Source: Planctomycetota bacterium (GTDB lineage: Bacteria; Planctomycetota; UBA1135; GCA-002686595). Taken from it: a stretch of 64,000 nucleotides of DNA. Positions 1-8,597 of this stretch are shown one piece after another. The notes under the pieces are model-generated. The model was not told the origin of the DNA. It ran no database searches and saw only the letters and a list, made by a program, of their open reading frames with translations. Location: positions 1-64,000 of the forward strand of contig JALWOP010000392.1 in NCBI GenBank assembly GCA_027083445.1. The letters are read 5' to 3'. Position 1 is the stretch's first letter; each line of letters begins with the position of its first letter. Both the position numbers and the translations under genes were made by a program.

Positions 1-18
1 GCGCCCCTCCTCCCCCAC

Positions 19-3000
19 ATGCCCCGCCGCGACGATCTCGAGTCGATTCTCATCATCGGAAGCGGTCCTATCGTGATCGGCCAGGCTTGCGAGTTCGACT
101 ATTCGGGAACCCAAGCCTGCAAGGCCCTCCGCGAGGAGGGCTACCGGGTGATCCTGGTCAACTCCAATCCGGCCACGATCATGACCGACCCGGAGACGGC
201 CGATGCCACCTACATCGAGCCGATTACGCCCGAGGCCCTCGAGCGCATCCTCGAGAAGGAGAGGCCCGATGCCGTTCTGCCGACCCTCGGTGGACAGACC
301 GGGCTGAACACGGCCCTCGATCTCTACGACCGTGGGGTTTTCGAGCGCCTCGGCGTGGAGATGATCGGCGCGGACGGCGAGGTCATCCGTCGAGCCGAGG
401 ATCGCGACCTCTTTCGCGCGGCGATGACCAAGGCCGGCCTGGAGAGTCCCCGCTCCCAGATCGCCCACAGCATGGACGAGGCGCGTCACGCCTTGACCAC
501 GATCGGCCTGCCCTGCGTCATCCGTCCAGGTTTCACCCTCGGAGGCTCGGGAGGAGGCGTGGCCTACAACGTCGAGGAGTTCGAGGCCATCGTCGCTCGG
601 GGACTCGACCTCTCCTTCAACAGCGAGGTCCTGGTTGAGGAGAGCCTCGTCGGATGGAAAGAGTTCGAGATGGAGGTGATGCGCGACAAGGCGGACAACG
701 TCGTCATCATCTGCTCGATCGAGAACCTCGACCCGATGGGCGTCCACACCGGTGACTCGGTCACGGTGGCCCCCAGCCAGACGCTGACCGACCGCGAGTA
801 TCAGAACCTGCGCAACGCCTCGATTGCGATCATGCGCGAGATCGGCGTCGAGTGCGGTGGCTCCAACTGCCAGTTCGCGATCGATCCGGACACGGGCCGC
901 GTGGTCGTGATCGAGATGAATCCCCGCGTCTCTCGCTCTTCCGCCCTGGCCTCCAAAGCGACCGGTTTCCCGATCGCCAAGTTCGCCGCCAAGCTGGCCG
1001 TCGGCTACACCCTCGACGAGATTCGCAACGACATCACCCGCGAGACACCAGCCTCCTTCGAGCCCACGATCGACTACACGGTCGTCAAGGTGCCGCGCTT
1101 CGCCTTCGAAAAGTTCCCCGGGGCCGATGCCACGTTGACGACGCAGATGAAGAGCGTCGGCGAGACGATGGCCATCGGCCGCACCTTCAAAGAGGCCCTG
1201 CAGAAGGCGATGCGCGGCCTCGAGACGGGCCGTCCCGGCTTCGGCCTCGACCCGCGCGATCCGGTCGAAGCGCTCGATCCCGACCGCGAGGCGATCTCCG
1301 CCCGACTGACCACTCCAGGGCCCGAGCGCTTGATCTGGCTGCGCACCGCCTACCGCGCCGGGTGGAGCACCGATGAGATCCACGCCGCCACGAGGATCGA
1401 CAAGTGGTTCCTCGAGAACATGCGCGAGCTGGTGGAACACGAGCAAGAGCTGGCTGGTGCGCTGCTCGACCGTGCCCGCCTGCGCAAGGCCAAACGGCTG
1501 GGCTACAGCGACCAGCAGATCGCGCTGGCGGTCGGCACCACGGCTCCCGCGGTGCGTGCCCTGCGCAGCGAGTATGGAATCGAGCCCACCTACAAGCTCG
1601 TCGACACCTGCGCCGCGGAGTTCAAGGCCGCCACTCCCTACTACTACTCCTCCTGGGAAGACGAAAGCGAACTCGAACTCGAACAAGCCGATCGAATCAT
1701 GATCCTGGGAGGCGGCCCCAACCGCATCGGCCAGGGGATCGAGTTCGACTATTGCTGTGTCCATGCTGCCTTCGCGGCCCAGGAGATCGGCTGCCGGGCG
1801 GTCATGGTCAACTCCAATCCCGAGACCGTTTCGACGGACTACGACACTTCCGACAACCTCTTCTTCGAGCCGCTGACCCACGAGGATGTGATGCACATCG
1901 TGGATGCGGTGAAACCCAAGGGGATCATCGTTCAGTTCGGAGGTCAGACGCCCCTCAACTTGGCCGCCGGCCTGCATCGCTCGGGAGCTCCGCTCATCGG
2001 AACCTCGGTCGAGTCGATCGACCGCGCCGAGGATCGGGAGCAATTCAGCGCGATGCTCTCGAAGCTCAACCTGCGCCAACCCCCCAGCGGGCTCGCCTCG
2101 ACCGTCGCCGAGGCTTTCCAAATCGCACGGGAGATCGGCTACCCCGTACTCGTTCGCCCTAGCTACGTGCTGGGAGGTCGCGCGATGGAGATCGTCTACG
2201 ACGACGAATCCCTCGATCGCTACATGCAGAACGCGGTCCAGGCTTCTCCGGACCGCCCCATCCTGGTCGACAAGTTCCTCGAAGAGGCGATCGAGGTCGA
2301 TGTCGATGCGATCTCGGACGGCAGCCAGGTCATCATCGGCGGCGTCATGGAGCATATCGAGGAGGCCGGGATCCACTCCGGCGACTCCACCTGCGTCCTG
2401 CCTCCACACACCCTCTCCCCCGAGGTGATCGAGGAGATCAAGGATGCGACCCGGGCCATGGCCGCCGAGCTGGGCGTGATCGGCTTGATGAACGTCCAGT
2501 TCGCGGTCAAGGGACCGCAGGTGTACATCATCGAGGTCAACCCGCGCGCCTCCCGCACGGTGCCCTTCGTCTCCAAGGCGATCGGGGTGCCCCTGGCCAA
2601 GCTCGCGGCCAAGTGCATGGCCGGCATGTCACTCGCCGAACTCGGTTTCACCGAAGAGATCACCCCCGAGCACTGGTCGGTCAAGGCACCCGTCTTCCCC
2701 TTCAACAAGTTCCCCGGTACGGACATGCTGCTCAGTCCGGAGATGCGTTCCACCGGGGAGGTGATGGGTATCGATCCGGAACTGGGCTACGCCTTCCTGA
2801 AAGCGTTCCTCGCAGCGGGCATGCGGCTGCCGTCGGCGGGGAAGGTGCTGCTCACGGTCAAGCACGCCGACAAGCGCCACATCCTCGGGGAGGCGCGAAC
2901 CCTACGGCAGCTTGGGTATGACCTCCTGGCGACCGACGGCACCTACCGCGCGCTCAAGGCCCACGGCATCGAGGCCGAGCGCATCAATAAGGTGCACGAA

Positions 3001-3294
3001 GGGCGCCCCCACATCATCGACCGCGTCAAGAACCACGAGATCGATCTGATTCTGAATACACCCTTCGGCAAGCTGCAACGGCACGATGATTCCCACATCC
3101 GCTCCAGCGCCATCGGCATGGGAATCCCCTGCATCACCACCCTGGCCGGGATTCGAGCCGTCGTGGCCGCCCTGGAAGCTCTTCACCGCGGTCCCTTCAA
3201 GGTCCGCAGCCTGCAGGAGGTACACGCCGGTGCTCTCGAGACGGACCCTGCCTCCGAGGGCGACCTGGCGACGGAGAAGACCCCGGGGAGCTGA
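19..3294 (+). CDS. carB: Carbamoyl-phosphate synthase large subunit
   Basis: Makes carbamoyl phosphate from bicarbonate, ATP and ammonia delivered by the CarA glutaminase, for pyrimidine and arginine synthesis in the cytoplasm. The 1091-residue protein has the family's usual length and its internal duplication: two carboxyphosphate/carbamate ATP-grasp halves, each opening with a [10 protein letters not shown]- or [10 protein letters not shown]-like loop (near residues 14 and 565), followed by an MGS-like allosteric domain at the C-terminus. Conserved segments such as [13 protein letters not shown] and [15 protein letters not shown] are visible. The ATG at 19 is the first start in the window and gives the canonical N-terminus; only 18 upstream bases are visible, so carA or an operon partner cannot be judged. 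The C-terminal tail of about 20 residues is acidic and not conserved. Confidence 0.97.
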   Translation: MPRRDDLESILIIGSGPIVIGQACEFDYSGTQACKALREEGYRVILVNSNPATIMTDPETADATYIEPITPEALERILEKERPDAVLPTLGGQTGLNTALDLYDRGVFERLGVEMIGADGEVIRRAEDRDLFRAAMTKAGLESPRSQIAHSMDEARHALTTIGLPCVIRPGFTLGGSGGGVAYNVEEFEAIVARGLDLSFNSEVLVEESLVGWKEFEMEVMRDKADNVVIICSIENLDPMGVHTGDSVTVAPSQTLTDREYQNLRNASIAIMREIGVECGGSNCQFAIDPDTGRVVVIEMNPRVSRSSALASKATGFPIAKFAAKLAVGYTLDEIRNDITRETPASFEPTIDYTVVKVPRFAFEKFPGADATLTTQMKSVGETMAIGRTFKEALQKAMRGLETGRPGFGLDPRDPVEALDPDREAISARLTTPGPERLIWLRTAYRAGWSTDEIHAATRIDKWFLENMRELVEHEQELAGALLDRARLRKAKRLGYSDQQIALAVGTTAPAVRALRSEYGIEPTYKLVDTCAAEFKAATPYYYSSWEDESELELEQADRIMILGGGPNRIGQGIEFDYCCVHAAFAAQEIGCRAVMVNSNPETVSTDYDTSDNLFFEPLTHEDVMHIVDAVKPKGIIVQFGGQTPLNLAAGLHRSGAPLIGTSVESIDRAEDREQFSAMLSKLNLRQPPSGLASTVAEAFQIAREIGYPVLVRPSYVLGGRAMEIVYDDESLDRYMQNAVQASPDRPILVDKFLEEAIEVDVDAISDGSQVIIGGVMEHIEEAGIHSGDSTCVLPPHTLSPEVIEEIKDATRAMAAELGVIGLMNVQFAVKGPQVYIIEVNPRASRTVPFVSKAIGVPLAKLAAKCMAGMSLAELGFTEEITPEHWSVKAPVFPFNKFPGTDMLLSPEMRSTGEVMGIDPELGYAFLKAFLAAGMRLPSAGKVLLTVKHADKRHILGEARTLRQLGYDLLATDGTYRALKAHGIEAERINKVHEGRPHIIDRVKNHEIDLILNTPFGKLQRHDDSHIRSSAIGMGIPCITTLAGIRAVVAALEALHRGPFKVRSLQEVHAGALETDPASEGDLATEKTPGS

Positions 3295-3325
3295 CCCCGG
3301 GGGAGACCGGCCGGTGGAGTGCCCC

Positions 3326-3892
3326 CTACTCCTTACGCTGGCGGCTGGTGACCGTGGCCGAGAAGGTGAACAGATCCGAGGGATACTCGGTGGGCTTGAC
3401 GCGCGTCTTCCTGGGGTTGTCCCGGTTGAGCTGATTCAAGGTCAGGCTGGTGACGCGGATGCGCGGACTCTTGTCTTCGAGGGTGAAGAGGAAGTTCGCG
3501 ATGCTCATCTTCGGGTAGGCCCGATCCCGCTTGGCGGGAGTGATCACGTACTCCTTGTCGATCGTGTTGGTCGTCCTCGAACCGGGTCGCTCCGAGGGCT
3601 GGATATCGACCTCACCGATGTCGATCTTGGGCTTGTCCGCGATCTCGGCAATGTAGGTGAGCGGGCTCTCCTGGCCGACCAGGGCGTCACCGGAGAGCGC
3701 CTTGGAGAGTTCGGCGTACTGCTTGCCCAGCTTCTGGGTCTCCCGCACGGTCGTCTCGACCCAACCGTTGGGGCGCAGCGCCTCCTTGAGCTTGGCGATC
3801 TCCTGGGTTTGCTTCCAATCGAAATAGCCCAGAGCTCCCGAGCCCACCAGGCACAGGAAGATCATGATCTTGGGAAAGGTGATCGAGCCCAT
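3326..3892 (-). CDS. PilO/GspM-like secretion platform protein
   Basis: 188 residues with one N-terminal membrane segment (about residues 8-23), a short coiled-coil-like stretch (about 25-60) and a C-terminal region that could form the ferredoxin-like fold of PilO/GspM proteins. It is the last gene of a five-gene minus-strand operon; its ATG overlaps the stop of the PilM/PilN-like gene by ATGA, the order expected for an L-M or MN-O inner-membrane platform of type II secretion or type IV pili. Sequence identity to known PilO/GspM is not evident by eye; the call rests on size, topology and neighbour. It converges on carB with 31 bp between. Confidence 0.55.
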   Translation of the reverse strand: MGSITFPKIMIFLCLVGSGALGYFDWKQTQEIAKLKEALRPNGWVETTVRETQKLGKQYAELSKALSGDALVGQESPLTYIAEIADKPKIDIGEVDIQPSERPGSRTTNTIDKEYVITPAKRDRAYPKMSIANFLFTLEDKSPRIRVTSLTLNQLNRDNPRKTRVKPTEYPSDLFTFSATVTSRQRKE

Positions 3893-5637
3893 CAGCCCTT
3901 ACCTCCAGCGGCTTTCTCGGCCAAGCGGTCGTAGTACTCCTGCACGTTGATCGTGACCTTCTGGCCAATGACCTCGATGCCGTGGCCGTCATCCAAGACT
4001 TGCGTTTTTTGCAAGGGCGCCTCTATGAACCCGGGCAGGTTGCCACAGGTGGCGAGGAATGCCTCGTAGTTGCGCACAGCCTCGCGACTCGTGGCGGCAT
4101 GGAAGACCAGGTGCAGGGTCACGACCACCGCTTCCGGCCGCTTGTCCCGAGGTCGCGGGGGCTCGGTTTCCGCCTTGATCTGCCAGATCGAGGGGCGCCA
4201 CTGCGCCGCATTCTTTTCGAAAGCCGACAGGACCAGGTGGGCCCCCACCAGGGCCGACTGCGGTTGACGGATGGCCGTATCTTGGCCCAACTGCCGGCGT
4301 ACTCCGATGATCTCCTCCTCGACCATCTCCTTGATCTTCGCCAGGGCTTCGAGGGGAGGCATGGGCGGCTCGACCCCCGAATCCGCTTTGAACTGGGAGG
4401 CAAAGTCCACGATCTCCTGGGGCGGCGGATTCATGTGCCCGCTCGTGTTGTTGCGCGGAGTCCCCAAGAGGAAGTTGTTGGAACTCTCGAGCCAGTAGCG
4501 GACCCCGTTCAAGTCGAGGTACTCCAGCTCCCGCTTCTGGAGGATGAAGACCACACCGAGGAAGGTGGTCAGGAGCAGGCAGGCGACGGCCAGGGGGAAC
4601 TCGATGCGCTCCCAGGTTCCAGTGAAACGCAGCTCCTCTCGCCGTAGGGAGGGATGCATGAGTCCACCACCGAGTTCGCGTACGGCGGCGCCATACGCGA
4701 CGACGAGCTGCCCGAAGCCGTCGGCGGGTTGGCCCGAGTCCTCTTCGAAACAGTCGAGGATGTAGACCGGAACGTCCAGCACCTTGCTCCCGACGAGCCC
4801 GGGTAGCTCCATGCCGCAGACATAGATCGCGTCGATGGCGTTGACCGTGCGCGCCCCCGAGAGGGTGCGGCCCAACTCCCGGCGAATGCGCTTGATCGCC
4901 TGGTCGATGCGGCGACTGGCTTCGATGGGATCCAGCGCAGCTTCGGCCTCTTTTTCCGCGCTTTCCTCGCCGGATTCCTCGCCTTCGCCCTCTGCCGCCG
5001 GGGGGAGTACCTCGTGGGTCAGTGCGCCGATGTGGATGACTCGCATCTCGCGCACCTCGCCGGCATCCATGACCACGACCGAGGTCGAGTGGTCACCGAT
5101 GTGCACGAGCACCTGGGCATCGTCGAGGTTGCATAGGTTGGCCGCCACGGCTGCGTTGACCATGGCCGAGGTCTCCAACTCGACTTCGAAGGGCTCGATG
5201 CCTGCCCCGGTCGTGACATCCAGCGCGGCCTGGATGTCCGCCTTGGGCACTGCGGTCACCAGAAGCTCGCTGGAGGTCTCGGTCGAGGCCAGCATGTGCC
5301 AGTCGACGATGACCTCGTCGATGTTCCACTGCGGCAGCTCCGATTCCACCTCATACTTGATGACCTGCTCGATCTTCTCCTTGTCGGAGAAGGGCATCGA
5401 GAGCCGGCGGAAGGCTGCGTGACCGGAATCGATCACCAGCCCTACGTTGTCCCTGGGGAGCGAAAGGCGCTTGGCCACATCCTTCAACGTGGCGGCGGCG
5501 GCCTTGACCCAGTCACCGGCATGGGGATCGAACTCCCCTGCCTCGAAGGCGGCGATCTTGTGTTTCTTGGGGCTGCCGTCCAGGACGACGACCTCATAAC
5601 GCCTGGGACCGAGACGTATTCCGCAGCTACGAGCCAT
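3892..5637 (-). CDS. PilM/GspL-like actin-fold protein with PilN-like tail
   Basis: 581 residues. The N-terminal 330 residues look like a PilM/GspL cytoplasmic actin-like domain: it opens with CGIRLGPRRYEVVVLDG, contains KIEQVIKYEVESELP (the PilM-typical segment preceding the ATPase core) and a phosphate-loop-like VLVHIGDHSTSVVVMD. An acidic low-complexity insert lies near residues 215-235. A single membrane helix follows at about 350-370, then a periplasmic PilN/GspL-like region of about 210 residues. It would anchor an assembly ATPase to the inner membrane in a type II secretion or pilus-like machine. No ATPase, secretin or pseudopilin gene lies nearby, so the rest must be elsewhere. ATGA overlaps join it to the genes on both sides. 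Confidence 0.7.
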   Translation of the reverse strand: MARSCGIRLGPRRYEVVVLDGSPKKHKIAAFEAGEFDPHAGDWVKAAAATLKDVAKRLSLPRDNVGLVIDSGHAAFRRLSMPFSDKEKIEQVIKYEVESELPQWNIDEVIVDWHMLASTETSSELLVTAVPKADIQAALDVTTGAGIEPFEVELETSAMVNAAVAANLCNLDDAQVLVHIGDHSTSVVVMDAGEVREMRVIHIGALTHEVLPPAAEGEGEESGEESAEKEAEAALDPIEASRRIDQAIKRIRRELGRTLSGARTVNAIDAIYVCGMELPGLVGSKVLDVPVYILDCFEEDSGQPADGFGQLVVAYGAAVRELGGGLMHPSLRREELRFTGTWERIEFPLAVACLLLTTFLGVVFILQKRELEYLDLNGVRYWLESSNNFLLGTPRNNTSGHMNPPPQEIVDFASQFKADSGVEPPMPPLEALAKIKEMVEEEIIGVRRQLGQDTAIRQPQSALVGAHLVLSAFEKNAAQWRPSIWQIKAETEPPRPRDKRPEAVVVTLHLVFHAATSREAVRNYEAFLATCGNLPGFIEAPLQKTQVLDDGHGIEVIGQKVTINVQEYYDRLAEKAAGGKG

Positions 5638-6020
5638 CAGTTGCTCTTGGGGTTCAGGATCATTCCGGCAGCCAGCTCATCGAAGTGCCGGCGCTGCCCG
5701 GGTGGCAGGACAAGGTCGCGCACCAACCGGTCGTACTCCTCGTTGAGGGGCCGCAGGTCGGGTTCGAGGGCCGCACGATAGGCGGCTTCGTGCTCTCGCA
5801 CCACCCGATTCACCTCCTCTTCATAGGCGGCGAGCAGAGTTCGCAGGTGCACCATGCGCTCCGGAGAGAGGTGGAATTCCTGCTCCAGGAGCCGGGCGTA
5901 GTCCCCGAGGGGGCTTTGGGGCTCTTCCTCCTGGGCGCGGACGGAGAGGACGCCGGCGGCGAGCCCCGCCAGGAACGCCACCCCCATCAGGACCACGATC
6001 CAAGGACGCACCCCTCTCAT
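5637..6020 (-). CDS. Spy/CpxP-like periplasmic sensor or chaperone
   Basis: 127 residues with a signal peptide or anchor (residues 6-30, ending LSVRAQ) followed by a helical domain: SPERMVHLRTLLAAYEEEVNRVV, then RPLNEEYDRLVRDLVLPPGQRRHFDEL. This layout (short exported helical protein with an LxPxQRxxFD-like second motif) fits the heavy-metal-resistance/Spy/CpxP group of periplasmic proteins. It lies between an anti-sigma factor and a PilM-like gene, joined by ATGA overlaps on both sides, so it may feed envelope-stress information into the ECF system. Family assignment is by pattern only. Confidence 0.6.
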   Translation of the reverse strand: MRGVRPWIVVLMGVAFLAGLAAGVLSVRAQEEEPQSPLGDYARLLEQEFHLSPERMVHLRTLLAAYEEEVNRVVREHEAAYRAALEPDLRPLNEEYDRLVRDLVLPPGQRRHFDELAAGMILNPKSN

Positions 6021-6583
6021 TCGCCTTGCTCATCCTTCTCCTTGGCCGGAGCCTCCCCAGGCTCTTCGGCCGCGGGAGTGCTCTCGTGGGCGTTGAGCTG
6101 CTGCAGGGCCTCGATCGCTCCCTCCCTGGAAGCGTCATCGGCGTGCAGGCCGGCCCCATCGGGCAGATCGAGCCGTCGCAGGGCGATGGAGAGGGCCAAA
6201 AGCACCAGCGCCGCCAGGGCGACCGCCGAGAGGACGAAGTTGCGCAGGCTCGTCTCCCCGTCCTCGGCACCGGCGACCCCACCCGTGCGAGGGGTGGGAG
6301 GCCAACCCGCGTTGGGCGGCAGCGCCTGCCCAACGCCGCTCTCCACGAGAGCGCCGCCCCCGAAAGCGCGCCGGGCGACCCGCGCCGGGAAGCCGGCAGG
6401 AACCGCCACCGCCGGTCCGGGAACGAACCAAGCCGAAAGCGTCCTGCCTTCTTGAACCTTCAGGCGGCACGGCGTGCAATCCCTCAAGTGTCTGCACAGG
6501 GCTCCGCTTTCGTCCTCTCCCAGTTCTCCATCGAGAAAGCGCGGGATCAGCGCAAGGGCATCGGTGCATTCCATTGCAGTCAT
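6017..6583 (-). CDS. Zinc-finger anti-sigma factor (membrane)
   Basis: 188 residues. The N-terminus carries a ZAS-type zinc motif, CRHLRDCTPC (H-x3-C-x2-C), within MECTDALALIPRFLDGELGEDE, typical of anti-sigma factors that bind ECF sigmas. One membrane helix (NFVLSAVALAALVLLALSIA, about residues 114-133) leads to a short charged region outside. The start at 6583 is preferred because its ATG overlaps the stop of the sigma-factor gene as ATGA; a second ATG at 6574 is possible. Longer upstream reading in this frame is antisense-like shadow of the sigma gene. Confidence 0.82.
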   Translation of the reverse strand: MTAMECTDALALIPRFLDGELGEDESGALCRHLRDCTPCRLKVQEGRTLSAWFVPGPAVAVPAGFPARVARRAFGGGALVESGVGQALPPNAGWPPTPRTGGVAGAEDGETSLRNFVLSAVALAALVLLALSIALRRLDLPDGAGLHADDASREGAIEALQQLNAHESTPAAEEPGEAPAKEKDEQGE

Positions 6584-7191
6584 GACTGGGCTCGGTGGGA
6601 GAACTCGGGATGCTTGGCGAGCAGCTTCTGCTTGAACTTCGCCCGCGCCCGGAACAAGCGCGATTCCACGGTGCCGATCGAGATCTCCAGCACATCGGCG
6701 ATGTCCTGGTAGGCCATGCCTTCGAGCTCTCGCAAGACGAGCACCGTGCGGAAGATCTCGGGGAGCTCTGCGAGGATGGAGTGGGTGATCGAGGCGATCT
6801 CCTCCTCGGCCAGGTTGCTGTCCGGTCGAGAGAGGCGGGCATCGGCCGTGGCGCGGATCAGGACCTCGGGATCCTCGACCGGCTGCACCGGATTGCGTCC
6901 GCGACGCTTGAGGAAGTCGAGCACCGTGTTGGTCGCGATGCGGTAGATCCAGGTATAGAAGCTGGACTGCTGCTGAAAGCCGTCGAGTCGGGTGTAGGCC
7001 TTCAAGAAGGTGTCCTGCACGATGTCCTCGACCTCGGCCGGGTCGCGGCTGTAATGGCGGACGAGGGCGAACAGACGGCCCTGGTAGCGCTCGACCAAGC
7101 ACTCGAAAGCGGCCCTGTCCCCCGCCCGTGTACGGCGTACCAGATCGGCATCATCTTGGGGCGGAGCGGCTGCCATCTCGTGTAGCACCAT
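6580..7191 (-). CDS. ECF-family RNA polymerase sigma factor
   Basis: 203 residues, the normal ECF size. Region 2 is clear (AFECLVERYQGRLFALVRHY, then AEVEDIVQDTFLKAYTRLDGF and FYTWIYRIATNTVLDFLKRR), and region 4 is clear (LPEIFRTVLVLRELEGMAYQDIADVLEISIGTVESRLFRARAKFKQ). First gene of an operon with its zinc anti-sigma factor, a Spy-like protein and two secretion-platform proteins. ATG at 7191 is used; 7176 is a possible internal start. Similar to the RpoE group, but the exact ECF subgroup cannot be set by eye. Confidence 0.93.
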   Translation of the reverse strand: MVLHEMAAAPPQDDADLVRRTRAGDRAAFECLVERYQGRLFALVRHYSRDPAEVEDIVQDTFLKAYTRLDGFQQQSSFYTWIYRIATNTVLDFLKRRGRNPVQPVEDPEVLIRATADARLSRPDSNLAEEEIASITHSILAELPEIFRTVLVLRELEGMAYQDIADVLEISIGTVESRLFRARAKFKQKLLAKHPEFSHRAQS

Positions 7192-7220
7192 GGTCGCCCT
7201 GGGACGACCTGCTCGGGCGT

Positions 7221-8495
7221 CTATTCCCGCCCTTCCGGTGTCCCGATGGGCGTCTCCCGCCCCACCAGGAGGTGTCCCATCTTGTCCCGCTTCGTACGCA
7301 AGTACTTGATATTGATAGGGTTAGGCTCGGTTTCCAAGGGCTGTTGATCGACGATTTCCAAGCCGTAGCCGCCCAGGCCGTGGATTTTCTTGGGGTTGTT
7401 GGTGAGCAGGTGCATGCGCCTCACCCCCAGGAAGTGCAGGATCTGCGCTCCGATCCCATATTCACGCAGGTCGACGGGCAGGCCCAGCGCCTGGTTGGCC
7501 TCCACCGTATCCAGCCCCTCGTCCTGGAGCCGATAGGCGGCCAGCTTCTTGGCCAGCCCGATGCCTCGGCCCTCCTGTCGCAGGTAGACCAGGACCCCCC
7601 GGGGCCGGTTCGCCAGGATGCGCAGGGCCTTCTCGAGCTGCGGACCGCAGTCGCAGCGCATGGACCCGAAGACGTCTCCCGTCAAGCACTCCGAGTGCAC
7701 GCGCACATGGACGGCTTCGTCGAGGCCGGGGCGCGGAAGGGAGGGGTCGACCCCGGTCGGGAGCGGCATGCCATGGGTCAAGGCCACATGCTCCTTGCCA
7801 TCGATCGACGAGCGAAACAGGTGCATGCGGAACTCACCGAAGCGGGTCTGCATGGGGATGTCCATCTCGAGCGGTTCGACGAGCCGCTCCGTCCTGCGCC
7901 GATACTCGATCAGGTCGGCGATGGTGCAGATCTTCAGTCCGTGTTTCTCAGCGAAGACCTCGAGCTCTGGCATGCGCGCCATCGTTCCGTCATCGTTCAT
8001 GACCTCGCAGATCACCGCCGCAGGCCGCGAGCCCGCCAAACGGGCCAGGTCGATCGATCCCTCGGTCTGGCCTCCGCGTACCAGCACCCCGCCCTCCTTG
8101 GCGCGCAGGGGAAAGACATGTCCGGGCTTGGCGATGTCCTCGGGGCCCGAGCTGGGATCGCTCGCGACCTGAATCGTGCGCGCCCGATCGGCGGCGCTGA
8201 TCCCGGTCGTGATGCCGGTACGCGCCTCGATCGAGACGGTGAAGGCCGTCCCGTGGGCGTTCGTATTGCGCCGCGTCTGGGGTTCGAGTCCCAGCCGCTC
8301 GCAGGTCGCCCCGTCCAGAGGCATGCAGATCAAGCCGCGGGCCTCCTTGGCCATGAAGTTGATCGCCTGCGGGGTTGCGAACTCCGCCAGGAGCACCAGG
8401 TCTCCTTCGTTCTCACGATCGGGGTCGTCGACCAGGATGATCATGCGCCCCTGGCGCAGATCGTCGAGGATCTCAGGGATGCTGGCGATAGGCAT
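7221..8495 (-). CDS. ribBA: Bifunctional DHBP synthase / GTP cyclohydrolase II
   Basis: 424 residues, the usual length for fused RibBA, which carries out the two entry steps of riboflavin synthesis: ribulose 5-phosphate to 3,4-dihydroxy-2-butanone 4-phosphate, and GTP ring opening. The RibB half (about 1-205) shows DDPDRENEGDLV and HGTAFTVSIEA; the RibA half shows the zinc-binding SECLTGDVFGSMRCDCG and the YLRQEGRGIGL loop. The start is ATG 8495, giving MPIASIPEILDDLRQG, the usual N-terminus; the open frame extends upstream without family similarity. I see no FMN riboswitch in the 102 bp separating it from the divergent HEAT-cyclophilin gene. Confidence 0.95.
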   Translation of the reverse strand: MPIASIPEILDDLRQGRMIILVDDPDRENEGDLVLLAEFATPQAINFMAKEARGLICMPLDGATCERLGLEPQTRRNTNAHGTAFTVSIEARTGITTGISAADRARTIQVASDPSSGPEDIAKPGHVFPLRAKEGGVLVRGGQTEGSIDLARLAGSRPAAVICEVMNDDGTMARMPELEVFAEKHGLKICTIADLIEYRRRTERLVEPLEMDIPMQTRFGEFRMHLFRSSIDGKEHVALTHGMPLPTGVDPSLPRPGLDEAVHVRVHSECLTGDVFGSMRCDCGPQLEKALRILANRPRGVLVYLRQEGRGIGLAKKLAAYRLQDEGLDTVEANQALGLPVDLREYGIGAQILHFLGVRRMHLLTNNPKKIHGLGGYGLEIVDQQPLETEPNPINIKYLRTKRDKMGHLLVGRETPIGTPEGRE

Positions 8496-8597
8496 ATCTG
8501 TTCCATATCCGGGGATTCCCCCGGCTCGAGTGCGATCCCCCATGATATCCGCGCGTGCCCTGGCGAACCATGCCGAGGGATAGCACCATCGAGTGTC

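Noticed and set aside
3295-3325. Terminator between carB and the PilO-like gene
   Set aside because: GC-rich direct repeats are present, but I found no convincing stem with a T-run.
7128-8597. Upstream extension of the HEAT-cyclophilin gene
   Set aside because: It is antisense to ribBA and has no protein-like features; the lipoprotein signal starts at 8598.
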